A DNA stretch of 64,000 nucleotides from CAWHNT01 sp963830775 (GCA_963830775.1 CAWHNT010000032.1:454972-518971), one strand, 5' to 3'; shown: positions 47,496-57,162, counted from the stretch's first letter. Notes: generated from the letters alone by a model not told the origin. Numbers and translations: made by a program.

Positions 47496-48385
47496 TCTCG
47501 CGCCACGTACTCCCTTCTGGACGTCGGAATGCGACATTGCCCCAGATCGCTTCGCACCTGCCGATCGCACTCTCAAAGCTAGCCCGGAAGCGGTCGAGAT
47601 CTGCCTCACGATTTAAATACTTCAGCATAAAGGCATCCATAGATTTAAGCAGGCTTCCGGAGTAGTCGCCCTTCGCTTCATGGAGCGTCAAGAAACGTAG
47701 AACGTATTCTGCGTCATTCATTGCCTTATAAGCAGACGATGATCGATCTCTTATCTTCAGGCGAGATCGAAGAAAACTGGAGGATGAAGCAAGACCGTAA
47801 AGCAGGTCATTCAATGGACCTCGAAACGCTACATTGCGAAGTTCCTGAGGGTTAAGAGCCTCTCCACCTCGATTTAGACGCGTAAATACCTCATATTTGA
47901 GATTAGGATCCGACTGCTTCAATAGAGTAACAACTCGCAAAAAAGGCCTGATCTTCAATGCATTTCGTATCTCGTTCGGGAGATCTGAGAAGAGATATCC
48001 TTCGAGTTCAGAGAAGCTGGCTAAATTCTTCAGCCTGAATCGACTATTGATGTACCCAGCGATAGAGCTGAGCCGTTGCTTTCCGTCAATCGCTATGTAT
48101 CTTCCGTAATCCTCCTCTGCCAGGTATATTGGAGGCACCGGGACATTCAGTATGAATGAACTCGATGAGTGCCGACTGCTTCTCCTGATCCCATCGCTCG
48201 CGCCGCTGGAATGATGGCTTAAGATCGATCGTTCCAGATTCGATCATGTCAGCTAGAGTACCTAGAGGAAGATCAGCAGTTTGTATTACGAGCTTAGTCT
48301 GAGCGTCTTGGAACCTCTCGACTACTGCTTGGTTATGCTGCTCCAGGCTCTTACTCGGTGTATGATCCGATGGCCCACGACGCAT
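47496..48385 (-). pseudogene. DUF262 (GmrS/ParB-like nuclease) protein, 3' end cut by IS1, one frame break
   Basis: AT-rich gene from ATG 48385 (AGGAGA eight bases before). The DUF262 core is clear: LGTLADMIESGTIDLKPSFQ, RRERWDQEKQSALIE, then past one extra T near 48148 FILNVPVPPIYLAEEDYGRY and the signature IAIDGKQRLSSIAGY, EVFTRLNRGGEALNPQELRN. DUF262 proteins are NTP-dependent or DNase-type defence components (GmrSD N-domain). The end is lost at STWRE, where IS1 begins, costing roughly the last 50-80 residues. Its probable partner is the HEPN gene at 45479-45800. Confidence 0.8.
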
Positions 48386-48461
48386 AAGAAAGTCTCCTGT
48401 CTGGCTTGTCGCAGCGGGGCTGCCGCTACCGGCCTGTGAAACGGACGCGGTTCGTCTAGCC

Positions 48462-49239
48462 TCATGCCACCTTCGCATGCTGCAGGTCGATGAGGAACCG
48501 TCGTCAGCTCCGCCAGCGTCACCTCCCCGCGCCTGAACTCCGCCACGATGCTCCCCCGGTCCAGCACCACCAGCCTGTCCGCCAGCTCGTGCACATGCGC
48601 GAGGTTGTGCTCGATATAGACGCACGCCTTGCCCTGGGCCTTGATGGAGCGGACGAAGTCGAGGACCTTCTGGACCTCCTTGATGGCGAGCGCCACGGTG
48701 GGCTCGTCCAGGACGATCAGGTCCTTCTCGAAGTGCATGGCGCGGCCGATGGCGACACCCTGGCGCTCGCCGCCGGAGAGCTTGGCGACCGGGCTGTCGG
48801 CACCGATGCCCACGCCACGGAAGCCGATCTTCTCCTTGAGGATCTGGTCGGCGATGCGGCGCTCCTCGGCCACGTTGATGAAGCCCAGCCGGTTGGTGAT
48901 CTGGCGGCCGACGAAGAGGTTGCGCCAGAGGGGCTGCTTCTCGCCCAGCGAGCGCTCCTGGTAGACGGTCTCGATGCCGAGATCGTGGGCGTGGCGCACG
49001 CTCCACTGGTCGAAGCTCACCTCCTGGTCGCGGATGAAGAGCCGGCCCGAGGTCGGGCGGAGCACGCCGGTCATGATCTTGATCAGGGTCGACTTGCCGG
49101 CCCCGTTGTCGCCGATCAGGCCGACGATCTCGTCGCGGCCGACCTGGAGGGTCACGTCGCGTAAGGCCACGACCTTGCCGTAGGCCATGCCCACCCGCTC
49201 CAGGCGGACCATGTCGCGATAGGGGGCAGCCTCGCTCAC
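48462..49239 (-). CDS. ABC transporter ATP-binding protein, sugar type (FrcA-like; one frame break)
   Basis: Single-domain ATPase of the ribose/fructose (CUT2) group. Walker A is IGDNGAGKSTLIKIMTG, the Q loop is in IETVYQERSLGEKQPLWRNL, the signature is LSGGERQGVAIGRAM, and Walker B is DLIVLDEPTVAL. One extra base near 48501 moves the last 13 codons out of frame; corrected they read FLIDLQHAKVA and stop at 48462. The GTG start at 49239 overlaps the stop of the upstream lipoprotein gene (GTGA); an ATG at 49212 is an alternative. No permease or binding-protein gene is adjacent: on its 3' side accessory DNA (DUF262) begins, so the rest of the transporter may have been lost. Confidence 0.85.
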
Positions 49240-49514
49240 GGCAGGTTGAGCCCGCCCGTGCGCGCACCGCGGCAGGCATAGCGGGTGGTGTGGACCGGGC
49301 CGTCGCGGTCGTCGGCGATCACGAAGGCGCGGCGCGCACCGTGGCCGAAGCCCGAGCAGAGGTCGATCGCCTGGGCGGCCACGCGCGCCGGGCTCGTGTC
49401 GCGCTCGTCCCAGCGCAAGGTGAGGCCGGTCTCGGTCCGGCTCACCACCGAGGCCGAGCTGGCGCACCCGCCCAGCGCCAGGAATGCCGCCGCTATCAGC
49501 CGAGCCGCCCGCAT
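49236..49514 (-). CDS. Small predicted lipoprotein
   Basis: A 92-aa protein with a lipoprotein signal, MRAARLIAAAFLALGGCASS (Cys17 lipidated). The mature part contains VVSRTETGLTLRWDERDTSP and two further cysteines (AIDLCSGFGHGARRAFV; RYACRGA) that could form a disulphide. Family unknown. Its stop overlaps the ABC ATPase start, so the two are translationally coupled, although a functional link is not obvious. Confidence 0.7.
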   Translation of the reverse strand: MRAARLIAAAFLALGGCASSASVVSRTETGLTLRWDERDTSPARVAAQAIDLCSGFGHGARRAFVIADDRDGPVHTTRYACRGARTGGLNLP

Positions 49515-49638
49515 CGTCCCTCCCTTTCCGCACAGGCCGGACGCTAGCCGCGGCCGGGGCGGCAGGGCAAGGGCGACGGGTCGCATGGCGGCCGGCGGGC
49601 CGCCGGGCGCCAACTGCGCGCGATCAGCCGGAGCCGCG

Positions 49639-51435
49639 ATGCCCAAAGCCTTCGACTTCACGAGCGCCCCCTTCGACCGGCTGCGCCCGGCCGAGATGGA
49701 GCGGGTCGAGGCCGCGGTCGACATCGTCTTCCTGCGCACCGGGGCCACCGTGCTGCGCGCGGGCGCGCTGCCGGACCACCTCTATCTCATCATCAAGGGC
49801 CTCGTGGAGGAGCGCGACGGCGAGGCGGTGGCCGACCTGCATGGGCCCGGCGACGCGTTCGACCCTGCGATCCTCCTCCACCATGCCTGCCGGCACGATT
49901 TCGTCGTCCGCGAGGAGGCGATCACCTGGCGCCTGCCGATCGAGGACTTCCTCGAGCTCACCGCCAACAACCAGGCCTTCGCCGCCTTCTACCTCCAGGA
50001 CATCTCGCACAAGCTGGAGGAGCTCTCCCGCCGCAGCCTGAGCCCGCAGGGGCTGGGCTCGCTCACCGCCCGGGTCAGCGAGACGAGCCCGCTGCCGCCG
50101 GTCTACGTCCCGCCCACGACCACCCTGCACGAGGCGGCCCTGCGCATGGACGAGGCCGAGCAGCGGGCGCTGCTGATCGAGGAGGGCGGCCGCACCGGCA
50201 TCGTCACCGGCGTCGACCTCACCCGTGCCGCCGTCCGCGACCGCCGCCCGCTCGAGACGCCGGTGCGCGAGGTCGCCCATTTCGACCTCGTGGCCGTGGA
50301 GGAGGAGAGCTTCCTCTTCGAGGCCGCCCTCCTCATGGCCCGCCACCGCGTGCGCCACCTCGTGGTCCGCCGCGGCGGCAGCATCACGGGCGTGCTCGAT
50401 GCCGCCAACGTCCTCTCCTCGCTGGCCAACCAGGCGGCCCCCATCGCCGCCCTGATCGACCGGGCGGAAGGCCTGCCCCAGGTCGCCGAAGCCGGCGAGC
50501 GGATCACGCTCCTCATCCGCCAGCTCCACGCCAGCGGCACCAAGACCGGCTTCCTCGCCGACCTCTCGGCCGAGCTGCACCGGCGCATGACCGAGAAGGT
50601 GTTCCACCTCCTGGCCCCCGCCGACTTGGCCGAGCACGCCTGCCTGATCGTCATGGGCTCGGAAGGCCGCGGCGAGTACATGCTGCAGACCGACCAGGAC
50701 AACGGCCTGATCCTGGAGGACGGCTACACGCTCCCCGAGGGCTTCACCACGCGCCTCACCGAGGCCCTGGTCGCCGTGGGCTTCCCGCCCTGCCCCGGCA
50801 ACATCATGGCGAGCAACCCGAAATGGGCGAAGCCGCTGGCGGCCTGGCGCGAAAGCGTGCGCGACTGGGTCATGCGCCCGGACGAGCAGGCGCTGATGGA
50901 CACGGCCATCTTCTACGACGCCGCCCCCGTCGCCGGCCGGGCCGACCTCGTCACCCTTGCCAAGCCCTTCCTCTTCGAGCTCACCGCCGGCAACCAGGCC
51001 TTCCACGCCCGCTTCGCCCAGGCCACGCTGATGTTCGACGGCAGCTCGGGCTTCCTGGGCGGCCTCCTCACCCGCGGGGAGGAGCGGCTCGACATCAAGA
51101 AGGCCGGCATCTTCCCCCTCGTCCACGGCACCCGGGCTCTGGCCCTGGAGCGCCAGCTCACCGAGACCGGCACGATCGCGCGCCTGCGCCGCCTCACCGA
51201 GCACGGCCTCTTCGACAAGGCCCATGCCCAGCAGCTGGTCGACGCCTTCACCTTCCTCCTGGGCCTGCGCCTCGCCACCCGCCTGGAGCAGATGCGCCTG
51301 CACCAGACCCCGGACAACCTCGTCGACACGGCCGCGCTCACCAAGCTCGAGCGCGATCTCCTCAAGGGCTCGCTGCAGATCGTCCGCCGCTTCAAGGACC
51401 TGATCCGGCATCACTTCCGGCTCGGGCTGCTCTGA
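49639..51435 (+). CDS. DUF294/CBS/cyclic-nucleotide-binding signalling protein
   Basis: A 598-aa soluble protein in four parts: an N-terminal cNMP-binding-like domain (about 1-125; ATVLRAGALPDHLYLIIKGL), two CBS repeats (about 150-270; LRMDEAEQRALLIEEGGRTG, MARHRVRHLVVRRGGSITGV), a DUF294 nucleotidyltransferase-like domain (CLIVMGSEGRGEYMLQTDQD with the GS-x-G...D-x-D pattern) and a C-terminal DUF294_C helical domain. Such proteins often pair with an exonuclease and an acetate symporter. Here the exonuclease follows four bases later but no symporter is present. The start is the ATG at 49639. Confidence 0.87.
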   Translation: MPKAFDFTSAPFDRLRPAEMERVEAAVDIVFLRTGATVLRAGALPDHLYLIIKGLVEERDGEAVADLHGPGDAFDPAILLHHACRHDFVVREEAITWRLPIEDFLELTANNQAFAAFYLQDISHKLEELSRRSLSPQGLGSLTARVSETSPLPPVYVPPTTTLHEAALRMDEAEQRALLIEEGGRTGIVTGVDLTRAAVRDRRPLETPVREVAHFDLVAVEEESFLFEAALLMARHRVRHLVVRRGGSITGVLDAANVLSSLANQAAPIAALIDRAEGLPQVAEAGERITLLIRQLHASGTKTGFLADLSAELHRRMTEKVFHLLAPADLAEHACLIVMGSEGRGEYMLQTDQDNGLILEDGYTLPEGFTTRLTEALVAVGFPPCPGNIMASNPKWAKPLAAWRESVRDWVMRPDEQALMDTAIFYDAAPVAGRADLVTLAKPFLFELTAGNQAFHARFAQATLMFDGSSGFLGGLLTRGEERLDIKKAGIFPLVHGTRALALERQLTETGTIARLRRLTEHGLFDKAHAQQLVDAFTFLLGLRLATRLEQMRLHQTPDNLVDTAALTKLERDLLKGSLQIVRRFKDLIRHHFRLGLL

Positions 51436-51439
51436 GCCG

Positions 51440-52066
51440 ATGCTGACCCGCTGGCGGAAGGCCTGGGCGCGCCGCGGGCTGAAGGACGAGGCCTACGGGT
51501 TCCTGTTCGAGGAGCCGCCGCCCGACGAGGCCGTGAGCCTCGACTGCGAGACCACGAGCCTCGACGTCGCCACGGCCCAGATCCTCTCGATCGGCGCCGT
51601 CCGCCTCAAGGGTGACACGATCCTCACCAGCGAGCGCCTCGACTTCCTGGTCCGCCCCACCATCCCGGTGCCCGAGGCCACCATCCTCATCCACCACATC
51701 CGCACGGCCGACCTCGACAACGCCACGCCGGTGCCCGAAGCCATGCGCCGCGTCCTCGACTTCATCGGCCCACGCCCGCTGATCGGCTACTTTCTCGAGT
51801 TCGACATCGCCATGCTGGAGAAGCACCTCCGCCCGATGCTCGGCACGAAGCTGCCCAACCGCCGCATCGAGGTCTCGGCCCTCTACTACGACTGGCGCGC
51901 CGCCCGCGTCCCCCCCGGCGGCAACATCGACCTCCGCTTCGAGACGATCCGGCAGAACCTCGACATCCCCGACCGCCCGGCGCACGACGCGTTCAACGAC
52001 GCGCTGATGGCGGCGATGATGTACCAGCGGTTGCGAGGTGGGTGGCGGCCGGCGGAGCGGACGTAA
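51440..52066 (+). CDS. 3'-5' exonuclease (DNA polymerase III epsilon-like, DEDDh)
   Basis: A 208-aa nuclease. Motif I is AVSLDCETTSLDVATAQILS (D and E metal ligands), motif II is LIGYFLEFDIAMLEKHL (Asp), and motif III is RPAHDAFNDALMAAMMY (His and Asp five residues apart). These are the DEDDh exonuclease residues, all intact. It is co-transcribed with the DUF294 gene, a pairing seen widely; I infer a regulatory rather than a replication role. Confidence 0.88.
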   Translation: MLTRWRKAWARRGLKDEAYGFLFEEPPPDEAVSLDCETTSLDVATAQILSIGAVRLKGDTILTSERLDFLVRPTIPVPEATILIHHIRTADLDNATPVPEAMRRVLDFIGPRPLIGYFLEFDIAMLEKHLRPMLGTKLPNRRIEVSALYYDWRAARVPPGGNIDLRFETIRQNLDIPDRPAHDAFNDALMAAMMYQRLRGGWRPAERT

Positions 52067-52095
52067 CCAGCTTGCAGGCTGTTCCAGGGGATCAG

Positions 52096-52822
52096 ATGTC
52101 GGGCATCGTACGCATTCTACTCTGGAACGTGCAGTGGCGTACTCGGCGATCGTACGCAGGGCAGATACGAGCCCTGCTCGACGGTCTTGCGCCTGACTTG
52201 ATATGCCTCACTGAGGGCCATGAGGACTTCCTCTCCAACGACGGACATGAAATCGTCTCACATCCGGACTTTGGCTATCCAATCCTGGAGGGACGACGCA
52301 AGGTGCTCCTCTGGAGTCGTTCGCCGTGGACCGACGTTGATCAGGTCGGCCACCCTACCCTGCCCGGTGGTCGGTACATTGCAGGGATGGACCGAAACGC
52401 CACTCGGTCCGCTACAGGTGTTCGGCGTCTGCATTCCTTGGGACCAGGCTCACGTCAGCGGTGGGCGACGTGACCGCAAGCGATGGCAAGATCATCTTGC
52501 CTTTCTCACTGGCTTGGCGGAGGTGCTGCCGGCAGCCACCCACGACGGCCGCTCCGTGCTGCTCGGTGACTTCAATCAAACTATCCCGCGTACGCGCGCG
52601 CCGAAGGCGGTCCATGAAGCTCTAATGCGCGCGTTACCTGAAGGCATGCAGGTCACGACAAAAGGCCTGATACCGGATGTGGGCCTGCGATCCATCGACC
52701 ATCTGGTGCATACGAGCGATATGGTAGTGGCTGCTGTGCAGGGCATTTCAAACCGGAGCCCGGATGGCCACCGATTGAGCGACCATTTCGGTCTGCTGGT
52801 TCAGCTCTCCCGTCGGGCTTGA
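52096..52822 (+). CDS. Endonuclease/exonuclease/phosphatase-family protein (one frame break)
   Basis: An EEP-fold metal-dependent phosphoesterase. From ATG 52096: MSGIVRILLWNVQWRTRRSY (metal Asn), PDLICLTEGHEDFL (metal Glu). One extra base near 52390 shifts the frame; it resumes TPLGPLQVFGVCIPWDQAH, VLLGDFNQTIPR (D-x-N), SIDHLVHTSDMVV and SPDGHRLSDHFGLLV (catalytic DH). Corrected length is ~241 aa. Target unknown. GC content is lower than in the upstream genes, so it may be acquired. Confidence 0.82.
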
Positions 52823-53334
52823 CATGCGGCATAGCCGCGCGGCGTCCAGATGCGTGGCAAATGGCACTTTGCTGCTCGTGGCCTTGCTCCACCTTGCGGC
52901 GGTTATGGCGATTAAAGAAGTCGTCACTCGCAATTGGCCAGGGCCAGGACGCGGCGTTGCCAGCCGATCTGCGTGAGGCTTACTGCCGGTTCAGGCTATG
53001 GTCAGTGCACTGCTAATCGGTGACGCGGAGTGTATTGTACCCCAATGTATCCCAGCCGCCCCAAACGACGAGTCGCTCGGGGCATGTGTCACGGCTGCTC
53101 TTCGGCCGTGTCGTTCGTCCAGCGTCTAAAGGCCAGGGGATGCCGGCGCTCAGACATCAACTCGCTGCATGACAGGTTAAGGCCGGGCGAGCGGATCGTC
53201 CCAAGTATCAGCGTTAAGCGCTCGGCATCTACCTATCCATAGATTGTGCGCTACGAAATTTGCCAGTTCGTCCTTCAAAGTTCCATGTGCGGCTAACCAT
53301 TGCTGATATCCAGATGCATGCCTCAACAGGAATT
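52823..53334. other. Gene-poor stretch with a truncated 3' end on the minus strand
   Basis: No complete gene. On the minus strand the 53 codons before the TAA at 53177 (EFLLRHASGYQQWLAAHGTL, ELANFVAHNLWIGRCRA) are uninterrupted right up to the IS1595 end at 53335, and may be the tail of a gene cut by that element. The family is unknown. Confidence 0.4.
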
Positions 53335-54369
53335 CCTGATTGCCCATGACACGCATCCGCCGATGAGCTAGGATTTCCAGAGCTTTGGGGGCTGGCGGAG
53401 GGGGCGGATGGTGATGGCGGCGGGCTTGCGGCGTGCGCTCAAGGGCCTGAGCGAGGCCGCGTTCCGGGAGCGGTTCGGGACCGAGGAGGCCTGCCGCAAG
53501 GCACTGTTCGAGATGCGCTGGCGCCAGGGGCTGACCTGCCCGGCCTGCGGCCACAAGAGGTTCTGCCAGCTGAAGACCCGCGAGCTGTTCCAGTGCAACC
53601 GCTGCAAGCGGCAGGTCCGGCTGACCGCCGGCACGGTGTTCCAGGACACCAAGCTGCCGCTCACCACCTGGTTCATCGCGATCTACCATCTGACCCAGAG
53701 CAAGAACGGGATCAGCTCGATCGAGCTCGGGCGCAGGCTGGGGGTCAAGCGGCAGACCGCCTGGCTCATGAAGCACAAGCTGATGCGGGCGATGGGTGCC
53801 CGTGAGGCCCATAAGCCCAAGCTCGAAGGCCGGGTCGAGGTCGATGATGCTTATCTCGGCGGCGAGCGGCCGGGCGGCAAGCGCGGCCGGGGTGCTGCGG
53901 GCAAGCAGCCCTTCGTGGCCGCGGTCGAGACCACGCCCGAGCGCCGGCCCAAGCGGCTGCGGCTGAGCGTGGTCAAGGGCTTCCGCAAGAAGGAGATCGA
54001 GAGGCTGGCCAAGGGCCATCTGGCACCCGGCAGCGAGATCGTCAGCGACGGTCTGTCCTGCTGGCCCGCGGTCGAGAAGGCCGGCTGCTCGCATCGCCCG
54101 ATGGTCACGGGCTCGGGCAAGCGGGCCGCGCGCTGGACCCCGTTCCGGTGGGTGAACACGACGCTGGGCAACATCAAGACCGCGATCGCCGGCACCTACC
54201 ATCACGTCAGCGCCAAGCACGCCCAATCGTACCTCACCAGCTTCGCCTACCGCTTCAATCGACGCTTCCAGCTCGACAGCATCGTCGAGCGCCTCGCCTG
54301 GGCCGCCGTTCACACCAACCCGCAGCCCTACCACGCTGTCATTGCGGATGCGTGAAACGGACAATCAGG
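53335..54369 (+). mobile_element. IS1595-family insertion sequence, copy 2
   Basis: A 1035-bp element opposite in orientation to copy 1. Ends are CCTGATTGCCC and (inverted) CCTGATTGTCC. The right flank ATGCCGAA (54370-54377) pairs with the inverted TTCGGCAT beside copy 1. Its left flank (CAGGAATT) has no partner at either copy. Confidence 0.92.
53408..54355 (+). CDS. IS1595-family transposase (copy 2)
   Basis: Intact 315-aa transposase, almost identical to copy 1 (zinc ribbon CPACGHKRFCQ and KGHLAPG where copy 1 has CPGCGHRGFCQ and KCHLAPG). Same catalytic DDN pattern. Either copy could supply the enzyme for the related MITE at 54549-54714. Confidence 0.93.
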   Translation: MVMAAGLRRALKGLSEAAFRERFGTEEACRKALFEMRWRQGLTCPACGHKRFCQLKTRELFQCNRCKRQVRLTAGTVFQDTKLPLTTWFIAIYHLTQSKNGISSIELGRRLGVKRQTAWLMKHKLMRAMGAREAHKPKLEGRVEVDDAYLGGERPGGKRGRGAAGKQPFVAAVETTPERRPKRLRLSVVKGFRKKEIERLAKGHLAPGSEIVSDGLSCWPAVEKAGCSHRPMVTGSGKRAARWTPFRWVNTTLGNIKTAIAGTYHHVSAKHAQSYLTSFAYRFNRRFQLDSIVERLAWAAVHTNPQPYHAVIADA

Positions 54370-55253
54370 ATGCCGAAAGCCTTACATAGATTATGCCATA
54401 ACCACACATTGCGGAGGTAATTTCCCGCATACTGGAGGAAATGCTCTGATAACTCTCTCGTTAAGAGCTTGTCGCCATAGCGGGCGCTGGACAACACAAA
54501 CGCCATCTGCTCACTCGCTACGTTTGATGTCTCGTACGCATAATAATTCCTGATTGTCCATCTGACGCATTCGCGACCGCCGCCTCCCTGGCTGAGTCGT
54601 GGTGGCAGGACGCGGCATCGTCCTGTACCCCGGCGTCGCCGTGGATGGCGGCGGCACCGGTGAAAGCACCGGAATCCCTGGCTGAAAGCCAGATGCGTCA
54701 ACTGGACAATCAGGTAATAATTTACAACATCCTTTGCAAAATCAGCCCGCTGTTCACGATAATTAATCTGGCTCGCTGATGAGCGAAGCTTATCTGATAC
54801 ATAACGGTACCTCAATTCTATCCTTGCAGTTACAAATACCTGAACGCTTCGCGTCCACTCCGCGCGAGCAAAGGAGGGAAGATCGCCTAATTCTGCAGGT
54901 GCCTTGGGAGGAGTACTGGCCGGAGAGGTTGGGGGAAGGTTGACCCAACGACTGAGAATGCCGGCTGCGGCCCATGAAACAACCCACGCGACGGCCGCAA
55001 CCACCGAGAGGAATATAAATGCCGCGACTGCCCAGCCGAATGGCCCCCAAGCGTCGATCCGATCTGAGAGAGCGCCAAGAATCCCGCCGATCACGACAAG
55101 GACCGTGCTTGTAGCTAGTGCAATCCGCCGAGCGAGCGAGGTGAGAGGGCGGATATCGAACCGAGCGTCCGCTTGGTCGTCCAGCGACCCGCCGCGTTCG
55201 GCCAACTCGGACCCTCTGTCGGCCAGACGTAACAGCCTAGCTAGCCATTGCAT
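54370..55253 (-). CDS. Two-helix membrane protein with an in-frame MITE insertion, 3' end cut by IS1595
   Basis: Begins MQWLARLLRLADRGSELAER. Two hydrophobic helices follow (IALATSTVLVVIGGILGAL ~46-64 and FGWAVAAFIFLSVVAAVAWV ~72-91), then a Pro-rich linker (LPPTSPASTPPKAPAELGDL) and a cytoplasmic helical part. At ~DVVNYY a 166-bp MITE plus 8-bp duplication (174 bp, 58 codons, no stop) is inserted, after which the original reads AYETSNVASEQMAFVLSSAR ... YLRNVWLWHNLCKAFG. Then the IS1595 right end (54369) replaces the natural C-terminus. The family is unrecognised. Lower GC than the core suggests an acquired accessory gene. Confidence 0.55.
54549..54714. mobile_element. MITE C (166 bp), IS1595-type ends
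   Basis: Non-coding element with ends CCTGATTGTCCATCTGACGC and (reverse complement) CCTGATTGTCCAGTTGACGC, flanked by a perfect 8-bp duplication TAATAATT (54541-54548 and 54715-54722). The terminal CCTGATTGTCC and the GACGCAT subterminal block match the neighbouring IS1595 copies, which also use 8-bp targets. It lies inside the membrane-protein gene without breaking its frame. Confidence 0.93.
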
Positions 55254-55900
55254 CCCGCGCCCCTACTCCGGCGCGGCGCCTCAGGACAAGGCGGATTTGA
55301 TGCGGACGGCTGAGGCAGCAGGTGCGGAAAGAAGCGGCCACGGATTACCAGAGCGCCCATGCCTGCCGAACCGGGCGAACATGCAGGTCCGTTAACCAAG
55401 GGCGGCACGCAGCCTGCTAAGCAAAGAGTTTTCCAAAGGGTTGTGTCCGGTGCCGGTGGATGAGGGACAAAAGGCAGCTACAGGCGCGTGTGGGGAATGT
55501 TCCGCGGCCGTAACCCCCGGCTTCTTCTGCCATCTGCACAACGGTAGCATAACTCTTAACTTGGCGCCGGATGGCGGCAAGGTGGGCTACCCGGACGCTT
55601 GGTGCGTCTGCTCCACATAGCCGGTCGCTCCACTTGGTCATCGCCGTGGGGCGAGCAATTCCTGTGCGAAATGATGCGTGACCAGGCCAAGCCTGCAACC
55701 GCCAGTGCCTCCGGCCACGAGATAGGATAGTATGCCTGCGCAAGGCTCCGAGCGGGCGGAGTCGGCGCAAACCATTTACCCGAACGAACCCAGCATGAGG
55801 AAAGTCATGGAAAAACAGGAGCTTGATCAGCCCACCTTTACAGCCAGCGGTCGGGGGCCGACCCTCCGGCCAACCATCCAACCAGCGTGAGACGCCGCCC
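55254..55900. other. Gap with no recognisable gene
   Basis: Sequence between the membrane-protein gene and the agmatinase-family gene. One 164-codon frame on the minus strand (to 55417) overlaps the agmatinase start and matches nothing I know; its composition is that of a shadow frame. The agmatinase promoter presumably lies in the right part. Confidence 0.4.
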
Positions 55901-56876
55901 ATGACGCCCACCCGCTCCTACCTGCCCCTCTCCGGCATGGACCTGCCGCGCTTTGCCGGCATCCCGACCTTCATGCGGCTGCCGCATCTGGCGGTGGAGG
56001 AGGCGGGGGAGGTGCAGATCGGGATCGTGGGCGTGCCGTGGGACGGGGGGACGACCAACCGGCCGGGGCCGCGGCATGGGCCGCGGCAGCTGCGCGATGC
56101 GTCGACCATGATCCGGATGGTGAACCAGGCGACGGGGGTGCGGCCGTTCCATCTGGCGCGGTGTGCGGATCTCGGGGACAGCCCGGTCAATCCGGCGGAC
56201 CTGCACGACTCGATCAGGCGGATCACGGGCTTCTTCGAGAAGGTCCACGGGGCGGGCATCCTGCCGATGACGGCGGGCGGGGACCATCTGGTCTCGCTGC
56301 CGGTGCTGCGGGCGATCGCCAAGGACCGGCCGGTGGGGATGATCCACTTCGATGCCCATACCGACTTCTATGACAAGTATTTCGGCGGCTACACGCTGAC
56401 CCACGGCACGCCGTTCCGGCGGGCGGCCGAGGAGGGGCTGCTCGACACGCAAGCGGGTGGTGCAGATCGGGATTCGGGGGACCTCCTACGACGGCGAAGA
56501 CGTCGAATGGGCGAGGGCCCACGGTGTCCGGATCGTGATGATCGAGGAGCTGATGGACCGGGGGACCGACGCCGTGATGGCGGAGGCGCGCGGGATCGTT
56601 GGTGATGGGCCGGTCTATGTCAGCTTCGACATCGACGGGATCGACCCCTCGCAGGCGCCGGGGACGGGGACGCCCGAGATCGGCGGCTTCTCGACCCACC
56701 AGGCGCAGCGGATGGTGCGGCAGCTCATGGGCCTGGACGTGGTGGGGTGCGACCTCGTCGAGGTGAGCCCGCCGTTCGACCCCTCGGGCCAAACTGCCTG
56801 GGTGGGCGTTAACATCATGTTCGAGCTCCTGTGCGTCCTGGCCGACAAGGTGGCCCGGGGCCAGGAGCCCACATGA
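55901..56876 (+). CDS. Agmatinase/ureohydrolase-family enzyme (one frame break)
   Basis: Manganese enzyme of the arginase fold, hydrolysing a guanidino compound such as agmatine to urea and an amine. From ATG 55901: FAGIPTFMRLP, VGVPWDGGTTNRPGPRHGPR, then the metal ligands in MTAGGDHLVSLPVLRAI (His) and MIHFDAHTDFYDKYFGG (D-A-H-x-D). One extra base near 56449 (ACGCAAGCG for ACGAAGCG) breaks the frame; corrected, VVQIGIRGTSYDGEDVEWA leads to the third ligand set VSFDIDGIDPSQAPGTGTPE. Restored length is ~324 aa. The substrate could also be guanidinobutyrate or proclavaminate; the sequence alone does not separate them. Confidence 0.88.
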
Positions 56877-56892
56877 TCAGGAGGGTCGGGCG

Positions 56893-57144
56893 ATGCGGAT
56901 GGGCGTGGTGATGGGGGTCCTGGCGGCGGTGATGGCGACGGCCGGGCCGGCGGCCGCGGACATGCGCGACATGTGCGAGGACGCGGCGCACGACCGCGGC
57001 TGGCGCGTGCGCGACACCGAGAGCCCGAAGAAGTTCGGCGAGCGGCGCATGGACATGCAGATGCGCGTGCGCGACGGCGGCAAGAGCTTCGATGCCGTCT
57101 GCACCGCGGAGGACGGGAAGGTCAGCGTGCACCGGCGCGACTGA
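56893..57144 (+). CDS. Small secreted protein, unknown family
   Basis: An 83-aa protein with a signal peptide (MGVVMGVLAAVMATAGPAAA) and a short charged mature part: two cysteines (MRDMCEDAAHDRGWRVRDTE; FDAVCTAEDGKVSVHRRD) likely joined by a disulphide. No family recognised. It starts 17 bases after the agmatinase-family stop, in the same direction. Confidence 0.6.
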   Translation: MRMGVVMGVLAAVMATAGPAAADMRDMCEDAAHDRGWRVRDTESPKKFGERRMDMQMRVRDGGKSFDAVCTAEDGKVSVHRRD

Positions 57145-57162
57145 GCGCGCGGGTGCTACCGG

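Noticed and set aside
46711..47505. Target duplication for the IS1 element
   Set aside because: Flanks AAAAAGGGGG and TCTCGCGCCA share nothing; reported as absent.
55417..55911. A 164-codon minus-strand frame before the agmatinase-family gene
   Set aside because: No family match, overlaps the start of a conserved gene, and composition is typical of a shadow.
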